Shown here: in pieces, positions 8,561-16,074 of the stretch
How positions within the stretch are numbered: the stretch's first letter is position 1
Layout of the letters: every line of letters starts with the position of its first letter
NCBI GenBank assembly: GCA_947623665.1
Contig: CANQHJ010000007.1
Location: 1 to 36,167 of the forward strand
Source of the DNA: an uncultured Bacilli bacterium
Lineage (GTDB): Bacteria; Bacillota_I; Bacilli_A; RF39; UBA660
Reading direction: 5' to 3'
DNA: 36,167 bases
Program-made: the position numbers and the translations under genes
Notes under the pieces: generated by a model
What the model was told of the DNA's origin: nothing
The model's input: the letters and a program-made list of their open reading frames with translations, nothing else
Databases searched by the model: none

Positions 8561-8583
8561 ATTTTTCACCTCAACATAATAAA

Positions 8584-8614
8584 ATTATAACATAAATACT
8601 CATTTTAATAACAA
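8584..8614 (-). promoter_or_regulatory. Promoter of the kinase/phosphatase fusion operon
   Basis: Minus-strand TATAAT (8589-8584) preceded by TGT makes an extended -10; a TTGTTA -35-like element lies at 8614-8609 with a long 19-base spacer. The start would be near 8577, immediately before the GAGGTG ribosome site. It is back-to-back with the plus-strand promoter at 8619-8647. Confidence 0.6.
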
Positions 8615-8618
8615 AAAA

Positions 8619-8647
8619 TTGACAAAATTGAAAAAATGTGGTATAAT
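8619..8647 (+). promoter_or_regulatory. Perfect consensus promoter of the 22-aa peptide unit
   Basis: TTGACA (8619-8624), 17-base spacer, TATAAT (8642-8647), with TGG before the -10 box (extended -10). Both hexamers match the sigma-A consensus exactly. This is the strongest promoter by eye in the window; transcription would start near 8654, about 25 bases before the small ORF. Confidence 0.85.
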
Positions 8648-8678
8648 TACAAACATATTCGAAAGGGGATAGGTCAAA

Positions 8679-8747
8679 ATGAGTATAAAAGAAATTATAA
8701 AAAATTTACTAGCATTAATTATAGAAAGTAATCAAGTAACAAAATAA
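8679..8747 (+). CDS. Small 22-residue amphipathic peptide
   Basis: A 22-codon frame starts at ATG 8679 and begins MSIKEIIKNLLALII, then turns polar and ends in lysine with stop TAA. A ribosome site AAGGGGATAGGT lies just upstream. Hydrophobic residues fall at 3, 6, 7, 10, 11, 13, 14 and 15 and Lys/Glu at 4, 5, 8 and 16, as in an amphipathic helix; there are three Lys and two Glu. Size and pattern recall phenol-soluble-modulin-like or small membrane-active peptides, but no homology is claimed. It has its own perfect promoter and a terminator two bases after the stop, with no gene downstream on this strand, so it is not an obvious leader peptide. Alternatively the transcript is a small regulatory RNA and the frame is incidental. 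Confidence 0.55.
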   Translation: MSIKEIIKNLLALIIESNQVTK

Positions 8748-8748
8748 T

Positions 8749-8785
8749 AAAAGGAAATTAATTATTGTAACTTCCTTTTATTTTT
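8749..8785. terminator. Hairpin terminator shared by convergent units
   Basis: AAAAGGAA at 8749-8756 pairs with TTCCTTTT at 8772-8779 (8 bp, with a mismatch then 3 further pairs toward the loop), followed on the plus strand by ATTTTTATATT. On the minus strand the stem is followed by TTATTATTTTG, so it may work both ways. Its stem contains the last codons of the minus-strand IMPase gene. Confidence 0.7.
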
Positions 8786-9555
8786 ATATTATCATTAATA
8801 ATTTCTAATAACTCATTATATACAACTTTATTTGAAATAATAGCTCCAGAAATATCTTTATTATAATATTGTTCTTCTCCTTTAAGATTTCTAACGATAC
8901 CACCAGCCTCTTCTACTATTAATTTTACAGCAGCTATATCACAATTTTTACAAACAGTACCAGGAAATAAAGAAAATATAAACTTTCCTTCACTAACTAA
9001 AATACCACCTCTAACAATACTACCGAGACTTACATTATAACACTTTTGATTAAGTACTTTAACAACATCATATAAATCATATTCAGCTTGTGGATACATA
9101 TCAAAATATCCAACACTTCTTTTATCAGTTAGACTATAATCACTAACTGATATTTTTTTATCGTTTTTATATGCACCTCTACCCTTAACAGCAGTATATA
9201 AACAATCATTAAAAGGATCCATTACAACCCCAATAATTACTTCTCCCTTATATACCAAAGCAAGAGAAAAAGTTGCAACTAAAATACCCCTTGCATACAT
9301 AGCAGTTCCATCTATCGGATCACATACCCAGACATAATCACTTTCTCCAAAACTTTTCTCCTCACCATATACAGCATGATTAGGATAAACTTTCTTTACT
9401 TGTTCAATTAAATAATCATTTATAATTTTATCTGCAACTGTAACAATAGTATCATCATCTTTATATGAAGAAACATTTTCTTCATTAAAATATGTAAGCA
9501 TAACTTCCTTTGCCTTAAAACTAATATCCTTAGCAAATTCTAAATATTCAATCAT
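8758..9555 (-). CDS. Inositol monophosphatase-family phosphatase
   Basis: A 265-residue stand-alone member of the IMPase/CysQ superfamily. Seen: YGEEKSFGESD (metal-binding Glu), WVCDPIDGTAMYARG (Asp79, Asp82 and the following Gly-Thr) and NCDIAAVKLIVEEAGG (Asp206). These are the Mg-dependent phosphatase signatures; members dephosphorylate inositol-1-P, fructose-1,6-bisphosphate or 3'-phosphoadenosine-5'-phosphate, and the substrate is not decidable here. AAGGAG precedes the ATG by 8 bases. It is the last gene of the operon starting at 13861, 12 bases after the 770-aa gene. It is a separate paralogue of the phosphatase half of the fusion protein next door, across the peptide unit. Confidence 0.9.
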   Translation of the reverse strand: MIEYLEFAKDISFKAKEVMLTYFNEENVSSYKDDDTIVTVADKIINDYLIEQVKKVYPNHAVYGEEKSFGESDYVWVCDPIDGTAMYARGILVATFSLALVYKGEVIIGVVMDPFNDCLYTAVKGRGAYKNDKKISVSDYSLTDKRSVGYFDMYPQAEYDLYDVVKVLNQKCYNVSLGSIVRGGILVSEGKFIFSLFPGTVCKNCDIAAVKLIVEEAGGIVRNLKGEEQYYNKDISGAIISNKVVYNELLEIINDNIKIKGSYNN

Positions 9556-9567
9556 ACTATTTTCTCC

Positions 9568-11880
9568 TTATTTTATTCTAGATTGGACATTATCATCAAA
9601 ATCAAATAATGAAGGAGTTTCAGGTATATCATCTGGATTTAAAGTTAATTTAATTTCACTTTTCTCTTTATCTTTTTTACTTTCTTCATATTCTTGAGGC
9701 AATACTGTATATTCATCCATTATAGCACCAGTAAAATCAATAAAAGTAATAGGGTTTTGCATTGCAACCATACTATTAGAATAACTAAAATCAGAACCCC
9801 TAATATCAACATTTTCTAATTTAGCATTAGAACTTAAAAGCTCACCTGGTATTCTAACATCCACTGCACTATCTACCTTATCAAGTGCAAAAAGACCTAA
9901 ATTACAATTAGTAAAATCTAAACCATCAATATTTACTCCCTCAAAAGTAAATCTATATAAATCAAAATATTTAAGATATTCTTTTAATTCTTCTCTAACA
10001 CATAATTTTCCTTCTTCATTAGTATCAAATAATAATTCCTCATTTATATACAACTTATTATAATATTCTTGTGTAGACCCTCCTAAATTATTATACTCAT
10101 CCATAGAAGTTAAATAATCCAAAAGAACATTTTTAGTCTCTTCTTTTAAATCAACTGATGCTTGCTTAGCTTGTCTATCTAATTCCATAGCTTTATCAAG
10201 TAATTCATGTTCTTTTTCTGTAAGTTCTCTAGAAGGAGTTTTAATTGGCAACTCTTCAAAACTAAATACAGGAAATCCAAAATCTAAAGTATCTTCCAAA
10301 TCAATCTCTTTTTTTTCTTTTTCCTTTGATGCCCTCATTTCATCTATACTTTTTTTCATTTGTTCAGGAAATACAGTATTTTCATCAATTAAAGCATCTG
10401 CAAAACTAGACGGATAAAACCTTAACAAAGAATCATCATTAGAACACACAAATTTCGTACCATAAAGAGGAACGTTTGAAACATTAAAAAGTTTATCTGT
10501 TTCACCCACCATATCTAATGGCACCGTACATTCCTGCAATCCAAAACGTTCATTAGGAATCAAAGAATATGCATTACAATTAGTAAAATCTATACCCCTA
10601 ATATCAGCATCCTTAAAAGTAATAAAACTTAAATCAAAATATTTCAAATAATCTATAAAAAAACTTTTAATACGTAAAATACCATCTTCTCCTTTTTCTA
10701 ATAACTCTTCTTCTTTTATAGGCATTTTATTACAAAACCTTTTTGCTTCCAAATCACTAAATTCACATTTTTTAGCTAAAGAAACATATTTACCAGTAGT
10801 AGCAAGTTTCTCCTCTAACTTTCTTTTTTTATATTCTACTACTTCACGCTCTGAATTAACTTTTCTTATTCTTACTTCTTCTCCTACATTTATTTTATCA
10901 AAAGGAATCAATAACTCTCTAGCACCTTTAGAATCAGTCATATATGACAATTTTTTTCTTTTTTCTTTGATAGATTTCTTATCATCTCTATATTCTTGAT
11001 AATTATAAATTTTATCATGGTCAAGTATACTACTACTCAACAAATACTGATTTTTATTATTATAACTAAGCCCATGTGCATCTATTATTTCTTCTTGTCC
11101 CAAAATACCAACATTTTTTAAAACAACAAAAGAAGGATCGAATTTTGACATATCAAATGCTTCTTCTCCAATATTCAAATTTAATCTAATACCATTATCT
11201 AGTGCTATTACAATACCATTAAGATATTCTAAACATTCTTGTTTCCTTTTTTTTACTTGAATCATATTAGATGACTTATATTTATCACTTTGTTTTTTCA
11301 ATGAAATAAGTTCTTTTTTATGTTTATTAAGTTCTTCTACAACTTTATCCATCAAATCATCACCACATACTGGAATACCATACCTTCTCTCTTCATTAAA
11401 AATACTAGTATATGTATCCTTAGAAACAGATGATATTATATTCATATTTTGATCAATAAGAATATTAGGAAAATAGAAATTATTATTATCATCTAGTTGT
11501 AATCCTCTTTGTTCCCAAAAACTTTCTTGCCTTTTCCATAAGTCAGCCAAATTAACTCTAATACAATCATAATAAGAATCAAACTCTTCATTACTATTAA
11601 TAGCATTCGATTCTATACCTTCTAATTTATTAGAAATCCCATCCACAATCTCAAAACTATCAATTCCAACTTGTCCATCTAAATACTGTTCTAAAACATT
11701 ATTAATTATTTGACTAACTCTAATCTCAAAAGGATAAAAATACTTAATATCATTATTAAACTTATCCTTTACTTCCCTACAACGTTGTAAATATAATTCT
11801 ATAATTTCTTCAATACTTAATTTATTTTCATTTCCCAGCAAAGTATCTTTAGCAGAATTATCCCAACTATATTCATTCAT
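9568..11880 (-). CDS. 770-aa protein with internally duplicated pentapeptide-like domain
   Basis: Family not recognised. No signal peptide or membrane segment is seen, so it is probably cytosolic. Residues about 1-380 are mostly charged and partly coiled-coil-like (for example 180-220 and 300-360). Two related blocks follow: about 383-510 and 605-730. Each contains YLKYFDL, then a TF...D/N-I-G-DFTNCN string, then further A/D-L/F-X-X repeats that look like degenerate pentapeptide repeats (VDIRGSDFSYSN, FIDFTGAIMDE), and each ends in ENTVFPEQ or EYTVLPQE. A spacer holds PVFSFEELPIKTPS; the carboxy tail has a similar ETPSLFDFDD. AGGTG precedes the ATG. It lies 9 bases after gpmA in an operon with the DUF4143 ATPase and IMPase. 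Pentapeptide-repeat proteins sometimes mimic DNA or act as scaffolds; no role is assigned. Confidence 0.7.
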   Translation of the reverse strand: MNEYSWDNSAKDTLLGNENKLSIEEIIELYLQRCREVKDKFNNDIKYFYPFEIRVSQIINNVLEQYLDGQVGIDSFEIVDGISNKLEGIESNAINSNEEFDSYYDCIRVNLADLWKRQESFWEQRGLQLDDNNNFYFPNILIDQNMNIISSVSKDTYTSIFNEERRYGIPVCGDDLMDKVVEELNKHKKELISLKKQSDKYKSSNMIQVKKRKQECLEYLNGIVIALDNGIRLNLNIGEEAFDMSKFDPSFVVLKNVGILGQEEIIDAHGLSYNNKNQYLLSSSILDHDKIYNYQEYRDDKKSIKEKRKKLSYMTDSKGARELLIPFDKINVGEEVRIRKVNSEREVVEYKKRKLEEKLATTGKYVSLAKKCEFSDLEAKRFCNKMPIKEEELLEKGEDGILRIKSFFIDYLKYFDLSFITFKDADIRGIDFTNCNAYSLIPNERFGLQECTVPLDMVGETDKLFNVSNVPLYGTKFVCSNDDSLLRFYPSSFADALIDENTVFPEQMKKSIDEMRASKEKEKKEIDLEDTLDFGFPVFSFEELPIKTPSRELTEKEHELLDKAMELDRQAKQASVDLKEETKNVLLDYLTSMDEYNNLGGSTQEYYNKLYINEELLFDTNEEGKLCVREELKEYLKYFDLYRFTFEGVNIDGLDFTNCNLGLFALDKVDSAVDVRIPGELLSSNAKLENVDIRGSDFSYSNSMVAMQNPITFIDFTGAIMDEYTVLPQEYEESKKDKEKSEIKLTLNPDDIPETPSLFDFDDNVQSRIK

Positions 11881-11889
11881 TTACATCAC

Positions 11890-12570
11890 CTATAAATAAT
11901 ATTTTTTCTTTATTTCCATATTTTCATTAAATTCATATACAAAAGGAACTCCAGTAGGTATTTCCAAATCCATAATATCAACATCACTTATATTATCTAT
12001 ATGTTTTCTAATTGAACGTAAAGAATTACCATGAGCAACTACTAAAACATTTTTTCCATCTTCCAAACTTTTTTTAATAACATTCTCATAATAAGGAATA
12101 GTTCTATTACAAGTATCCTTTAAAGATTCACAAAGTGGAAGTTCTTCATCAGTCAAATCTTTATATTTAGGATCATTACCAGGATATCTATCATCTTCCT
12201 TTGTAAGAGCTGGAGGTGCTACATCATAACTTCTTCTCCAAAGTTTTACTTGTTCATCACCATATTTTTTAGCAGTCTCAGCTTTATTAAGACCTTGCAA
12301 AGCCCCATAATGTCTTTCATTAAGTCTATAATCATAAAAAACTAAAACATCTAATGACAATACTTCTTTTATTATATCTAAAGTATGATTAGCTCTTTTT
12401 AAAACAGAAGTATAACATACATCAAACTCAATACCAGATTTTTTTAATTTTTCTCCTGCATCATAAGCTTCTTTTATACCATTCTCTGATAAATCAACAT
12501 CAGTCCAACCAGTAAATTTATTTTCTAAATTCCAAACACTTTCCCCATGTCTTACTAAAACAAGTTTCAT
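11890..12570 (-). CDS. gpmA: 2,3-bisphosphoglycerate-dependent phosphoglycerate mutase
   Basis: Interconverts 3- and 2-phosphoglycerate in glycolysis. The 226-residue product has [20 protein letters not shown] with the phosphorylated His8, the [22 protein letters not shown] and [11 protein letters not shown]-type segments (part cited), and the second histidine in [15 protein letters not shown]. Length is typical for the dPGM family. AAAGGAGG overlaps the 3' end of the ATPase gene, so translation may be coupled. It is separated from gap, pgk and tpiA, which lie 3-8 kb to the right on the same strand. Confidence 0.96.
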   Translation of the reverse strand: MKLVLVRHGESVWNLENKFTGWTDVDLSENGIKEAYDAGEKLKKSGIEFDVCYTSVLKRANHTLDIIKEVLSLDVLVFYDYRLNERHYGALQGLNKAETAKKYGDEQVKLWRRSYDVAPPALTKEDDRYPGNDPKYKDLTDEELPLCESLKDTCNRTIPYYENVIKKSLEDGKNVLVVAHGNSLRSIRKHIDNISDVDIMDLEIPTGVPFVYEFNENMEIKKKYYL

Positions 12571-12583
12571 AAAAATTCCTCCT

Positions 12584-13861
12584 TTAATACATCATTTCAT
12601 TCAAACAAAATACCGCATATATTGGTAAATAACGCACTTCTTTTTTAGTAGAAAAATTATTTTCAGTAATTCTATAAGCCTGTTGAGTAGTAAATTTTTT
12701 CATAAAAACAGAAAGAGATTTAGCTTTAGAATTAGCTTTTGTTGCAAGTTCTATAGGAATAATCTGTCCCATTCTATTTTGAATAACAAAATTAACTTCT
12801 GCCTTTCCTTGAGACTGATAATAATAAAGTGAATATCCTGCTTCAACTAAAGTTTTTGCTATATGATTCTCATACAATGCCTCTTTTAATTTCTCGTTTG
12901 TAAGTAAAGTTTTAGCATTCATATGCAACATAGAAAATAAAAGTCCATCATCAAGTAAATAAAGCTTAAAGCTATCTATCTCTCTACAACTACTAAGTGG
13001 AGACTTTGCCGTTTTTATTTTATAACTACGATTAACAATTTGATTATTAACTAAATATTGAATAGACTTCTCATATTCCTTAGCACGCCTACCATGTCCT
13101 AAAATACCATATTGAAATTTTTTATTATCTTTTTCAAGCTGTCTTGGTACAGAATCTAAAACTTCAATACCACGTGAAATATCTATCAATGTTTTATTCA
13201 TTGCAATTTCTTTTTTATATTGATCTATAGTTTTTTGTTTTAAAGCATCAAGTCTATAAGAGTCAACACCTTTAGAAGATGCTAAAACAACCTCAGGAAG
13301 TCCTCCTGTTTGTAAATACTCATAAAATAAATCAAGTGCCACTTTATGAAAAGGACAAGTTTTGTGTTTCATAAAAGATTCTCTGATTAAAAGCGCTAAA
13401 TTTTTCTCATTATGAGCCCAAAGATATTCTTCAAAATCCATCTCACTCATACCCTTAAATTGTAATTCCTCACCTTTAAATTTAGTCAAATTCTCACGAC
13501 GAGAAGTAATCATAATAATATGATAATCACTATTATCACTACCAAAAAGTTTAACACCACGTACTATTTCAATATCATCAACATTATCAAAAACAATCAA
13601 AGTATCTGTCTTTAATATAGTCTCACCACTCATTAAAGATAAATTAAGTATTATTTTATTAATAGCTTTTTCTTTTTTAAATAATTGTATTAACTCTTTA
13701 TTACCTTGAGTATTAAAATAAATAACATTTTTATATTTCTTTTTACCAAAATCAAGTACAGTAAAAGTCTTACCAATTTGTTTTGGTCCATAAATTAAAA
13801 GTGGTTTCCTAATTATATCTTTTTGCCATTTATGAAGGAAAGTTAATATTTTTCGTTCCAT
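12584..13861 (-). CDS. AAA-fold ATP-binding protein with DUF4143 domain
   Basis: The 425-residue protein starts with a P-loop ATPase domain: [19 protein letters not shown] is the Walker [12 protein letters not shown] the Walker B-like strand, and MITSRRE a sensor-like strand. A winged-helix/nuclease-like carboxy half (DUF4143 type) has [12 protein letters not shown] and [20 protein letters not shown], resembling a restriction-fold core E/VNFVI...PIE-X-K. Such proteins are common in anaerobes and gut bacteria, and their function is poorly known. AGGAGG stands 9 bases before the ATG. It is the first gene of its operon behind a near-consensus promoter, and its last codons overlap the gpmA ribosome site. 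Confidence 0.85.
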   Translation of the reverse strand: MERKILTFLHKWQKDIIRKPLLIYGPKQIGKTFTVLDFGKKKYKNVIYFNTQGNKELIQLFKKEKAINKIILNLSLMSGETILKTDTLIVFDNVDDIEIVRGVKLFGSDNSDYHIIMITSRRENLTKFKGEELQFKGMSEMDFEEYLWAHNEKNLALLIRESFMKHKTCPFHKVALDLFYEYLQTGGLPEVVLASSKGVDSYRLDALKQKTIDQYKKEIAMNKTLIDISRGIEVLDSVPRQLEKDNKKFQYGILGHGRRAKEYEKSIQYLVNNQIVNRSYKIKTAKSPLSSCREIDSFKLYLLDDGLLFSMLHMNAKTLLTNEKLKEALYENHIAKTLVEAGYSLYYYQSQGKAEVNFVIQNRMGQIIPIELATKANSKAKSLSVFMKKFTTQQAYRITENNFSTKKEVRYLPIYAVFCLNEMMY

Positions 13862-13894
13862 AAACTGTATCCTCCTAACATATTTTATAAATTA

Positions 13895-13923
13895 AGTATA
13901 TACCAGCACACTCTCTGAGTCAA
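13895..13923 (-). promoter_or_regulatory. Promoter of the ATPase-gpmA-770aa-IMPase operon
   Basis: Minus strand TTGACT (13923-13918), 17-base spacer, TATACT (13900-13895). One mismatch to the sigma-A consensus in each box. It lies about 34 bases upstream of the ATPase ATG. No other strong promoter was seen inside the operon. Confidence 0.8.
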
Positions 13924-13928
13924 GAAAA

Positions 13929-13952
13929 AAGACTTACAAAAATGAAAATCTT
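13929..13952 (-). terminator. Possible terminator after the second YgjV-like gene
   Basis: Minus-strand AAGATTT pairs with AAGTCTT (7 bp including one U-G), followed by TTTTCTT. The stem begins at the stop codon of the YgjV-like gene. The stem is weak, so partial readthrough into the next operon is possible. Confidence 0.4.
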
Positions 13953-14442
13953 ATATTTTTTTATAATCATTTTTATACAAAGAATAAATTCCCATCACAA
14001 TTAGTAATATATCTCCCAATACCATAAACCAACTATTATAGTAAATATAATAAATACCATAAAACATTCCAGTAGTAACACCAGAAAATCTAACTAACTT
14101 CATCTTATTCTGCCACAAACAATAAGTCCTAATGATTGAACCTATAGTAGGAAAAATTGAAATATAGCCACCCCAAGTTAATATACAATTACAAATAACA
14201 ATATTTTCAAATAAAATTAAAAATAACATATATATTTTTTTATTAAATTTATTCTTATTAACAAATAAAAAACTTCTAATAAAATTAAGTAAAGCTAAGA
14301 TTGCACCCGTATAAGCATAAATTAAAAAATCATAAATACTTTCAAAAAAACAACTCAATGCCTGAATTATTAAAGATGTACTTCTTTTTTTAACACAAAC
14401 ACTTATAACTAATGTAATAAACGATAAAATACTAAAAATCAC
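13951..14442 (-). CDS. YgjV-like integral membrane protein (second copy)
   Basis: A 163-residue protein with about five hydrophobic segments. It resembles the gene at 3308-3814 in layout: a short amino helix, a conserved LNFIRSFLF motif matching LIRNLVYRK of the other copy, then GGYISIFPTIGSIIRT matching DGPISVLPTISIILFT. This shared pattern puts both in the YgjV-like group with unknown function. It starts with GTG at 14442, five bases behind AGGTG. It has its own extended -10 promoter and lies just downstream of spo0A, separated by a terminator. Identity between the two copies is low, so they are old paralogues. Confidence 0.65.
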   Translation of the reverse strand: MIFSILSFITLVISVCVKKRSTSLIIQALSCFFESIYDFLIYAYTGAILALLNFIRSFLFVNKNKFNKKIYMLFLILFENIVICNCILTWGGYISIFPTIGSIIRTYCLWQNKMKLVRFSGVTTGMFYGIYYIYYNSWFMVLGDILLIVMGIYSLYKNDYKKI

Positions 14443-14460
14443 TATATCACCTACTAAAAA

Positions 14461-14469
14461 ATTATAACA
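14461..14469 (-). promoter_or_regulatory. Extended -10 promoter of the second YgjV-like gene
   Basis: TGTTATAAT on the minus strand (14469-14461) with no good -35 at 17 bases. It lies about 19 bases upstream of the GTG start. The preceding spo0A terminator T-run directly adjoins it. Confidence 0.45.
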
Positions 14470-14470
14470 T

Positions 14471-14498
14471 AAAAAAAAGACTAATACTACTCGTCTTT
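14471..14498 (-). terminator. Terminator of spo0A
   Basis: Minus-strand AAAGAC (14498-14493) pairs with GTCTTT (14481-14476), followed by an uninterrupted T run to 14471. It lies five bases after the spo0A stop codon. Confidence 0.7.
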
Positions 14499-14503
14499 GT
14501 TAA

Positions 14504-15274
14504 TCAAACATTTTGGTGATGAAATTCAAGCCTAAGCTTATCTGCAACTGTAACAATAAATTCAGAATTAGTTGGCTTTGCTTTATCTATATCAACACTA
14601 TGACCAAATATTTCCTCCATTAATTGCCAGTTACCTCTATTCCAACTTACTTCAATTGCATGACGAATTGCTCTCTCAACCCTAGATACAGTCGTATTAT
14701 ATTTAGATGCTACATCAGGATATAATTCCTTAGTAATACCTCCAACAACCTCAGGTCTTTCATAAAGCATCAATACTCCCTCTCTAATATATTGATATCC
14801 TTTAATATGTGATGGAACTCCAAGTTCATGAAGTATTTTAGTAATAGAAATCTGTAAATTATTATGGTACAAGTCAACTGCTTTACCACTATAATCAGAC
14901 CCTTCTACTATTTCTTCAATTTTACTTTCCAAATCACAAAGTTCAAATGGTTTTAATATAAAATAATCTACTCCAAATTCTGATACTTTTCTAATCATAT
15001 CCTGTGTATTATAAGAAGTAAGAACTATAATTTTTTTCTCAATCTTTTTCTTTTTCATAGCTTTTAAAATATCAATACCATCTTTACCATTCATAATTAA
15101 GTCAAGCAAAATCAAATCATATTCATCTTTCTTCTTCTCAACCAAACTAAGACCTTCTGTCCCATCATGTGCTTCTAAAGAAATATCAATATCAGCGTGA
15201 TTTTTAAAATACTCTTTGACAACATTAACTAATTCAACATTATCATCAATCATCAAAATTCTTGTTTTTTTCAT
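14504..15274 (-). CDS. spo0A: Stage 0 sporulation response regulator Spo0A
   Basis: Master regulator of sporulation and stationary phase in Bacillota. The receiver domain (1-120) has MIDDN (Asp10, Asp11), [11 protein letters not shown] with the phosphoacceptor Asp58, LTSYN and ILKPF with Lys108. The Spo0A-specific DNA-binding domain (about 140-256) has [32 protein letters not shown] and [11 protein letters not shown], the recognition-helix region. The longest frame starts with TTG at 15304; ATG at 15274, behind AAGGAGA, gives [12 protein letters not shown] and 256 residues, close to known Spo0A proteins. The usual P after IM in LDxIMP is N here. 0A-like boxes lie upstream, so autoregulation is likely. 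It follows tpiA after a terminator. It suggests the organism or its recent ancestors sporulate, but no other spo genes are in the window. Confidence 0.95.
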   Translation of the reverse strand: MKKTRILMIDDNVELVNVVKEYFKNHADIDISLEAHDGTEGLSLVEKKKDEYDLILLDLIMNGKDGIDILKAMKKKKIEKKIIVLTSYNTQDMIRKVSEFGVDYFILKPFELCDLESKIEEIVEGSDYSGKAVDLYHNNLQISITKILHELGVPSHIKGYQYIREGVLMLYERPEVVGGITKELYPDVASKYNTTVSRVERAIRHAIEVSWNRGNWQLMEEIFGHSVDIDKAKPTNSEFIVTVADKLRLEFHHQNV

Positions 15275-15303
15275 CTTCTCTCCTTCCATTATACTACCAC
15301 GCA

Positions 15304-15315
15304 ATTATAATTATA
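15304..15315 (-). promoter_or_regulatory. -10 region of the spo0A promoter
   Basis: Two overlapping TATAAT hexamers occur on the minus strand (15315-15310 and 15309-15304), 30-40 bases before the ATG. No clear -35 is spaced at 17; the 0A-like sequence at 15322-15331 occupies that area. A sigma-H-type promoter was looked for and not recognised. Confidence 0.5.
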
Positions 15316-15321
15316 TAGTAA

Positions 15322-15331
15322 AACCGACAAA
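15322..15331 (-). promoter_or_regulatory. Degenerate 0A box in the spo0A promoter
   Basis: Minus-strand TTTGTCGGT matches the Spo0A operator consensus TTTGTCRAA at 7 of 9 positions and lies where a -35 element would be. It supports binding of Spo0A to its own promoter, together with the perfect box at 15357-15365. Confidence 0.4.
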
Positions 15332-15356
15332 AATGGTAGAGAAAAATTTGAAAAGT

Positions 15357-15365
15357 TTTGTCGAA
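15357..15365 (+). promoter_or_regulatory. Perfect 0A box upstream of spo0A
   Basis: TTTGTCGAA on the plus strand is an exact match to the published 0A-box consensus. It lies 83 bases upstream of the spo0A ATG and about 40 bases from the TATAAT boxes, and touches the T run of the tpiA terminator. The location is what autoregulation would require; binding is not shown. Confidence 0.6.
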
Positions 15366-15398
15366 AAAAATAAAATATAGCAAACAACTATATTTTAT
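15364..15398 (-). terminator. Terminator of the pgk-tpiA operon
   Basis: Minus-strand ATAAAATATAG pairs perfectly with CTATATTTTAT (11 bp, 7-base loop; arms 15388-15398 and 15370-15380), followed by seven T. The upstream arm overlaps the last codons of tpiA. Confidence 0.85.
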
Positions 15399-16074
15399 CA
15401 ATCATTCTTTTTAATTTTAAAACATCTAAACTACTTTTTCCAAGTAAAAATCCATCTATACTAGAAGATAAAACTGATTCTATATTTTCATCATCAACAC
15501 TTCCACCATATAAAACTTTTACTGGAATAGTATTTTTTATAGCAACTGCCATTTTTTCTATATCAAAAGAAGTTGGAACTTTTCCAGTACCAATTGCCCA
15601 TATTGGTTCATAAGCAACAATCAAATTATTATAATCTATTTCAATTCCCTCAAGTGCTCTTTTTATTTGACCAATAACAACATCTACAAAATTATCACTT
15701 TTTCTTTCATCTATTGTCTCACCAACACATAAAACTATTTTTATATTAGAGTCCACTAATCTTTTAATTTTCTCATTTATATCATTATCACTTTCCCCAT
15801 CACGTCTTCTCTCACTATGCCCAACTATAGAATATTCTACACCTAAAGATTTAAGTTGAGATGCACAAACTTCCCCTGTATGAGAACCTAAATCATATTT
15901 ACTAACATTTTGACTACCAAGCCTTACTTCATTATCTTCATACATAGGTAAATATACATTACTAGGAAAAACTACAACTAAAGAGTTTTTCTTATCTAAA
16001 GCAAACAATTTTTTTTGATAATCTAAATATTCTTTCTTTGTAAAATTACTTTTATTATTAAGCATAAAAATCAC
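15388..16074 (-). CDS. tpiA: Triosephosphate isomerase, short and divergent
   Basis: Interconverts dihydroxyacetone phosphate and glyceraldehyde-3-phosphate. Catalytic residues are in place: NNKSN (Asn6/Lys8, replacing the usual NWKMN), GHSERR (His86), AYEPIWAIGTGK (Glu156 and the flexible loop) and LYGGSV. At 228 residues it is about 20 shorter than the usual 250, with trimmed loops after strand 2 and strand 7, and the amino segment is unusual (MIFMLNN, no standard strand-1 start). Start is GTG at 16074, seven bases behind AGAGGTG, and it overlaps the glycosyltransferase stop by one base, which suggests coupling. It is the last gene in the pgk operon. Confidence 0.92.
   Translation of the reverse strand: MIFMLNNKSNFTKKEYLDYQKKLFALDKKNSLVVVFPSNVYLPMYEDNEVRLGSQNVSKYDLGSHTGEVCASQLKSLGVEYSIVGHSERRRDGESDNDINEKIKRLVDSNIKIVLCVGETIDERKSDNFVDVVIGQIKRALEGIEIDYNNLIVAYEPIWAIGTGKVPTSFDIEKMAVAIKNTIPVKVLYGGSVDDENIESVLSSSIDGFLLGKSSLDVLKLKRMIDKI

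Noticed and set aside
8671-8681. AGGTCAAA resembles half of a CtsR operator.
   Set aside because: CtsR needs two tandem heptamers; only one is present, and it overlaps the ribosome site of the small peptide.
12584-13861. DUF4143 ATPase as part of a toxin-antitoxin or defence island.
   Set aside because: Its neighbours are gpmA, an IMPase and an unknown cytosolic protein; nothing else suggests a defence system.
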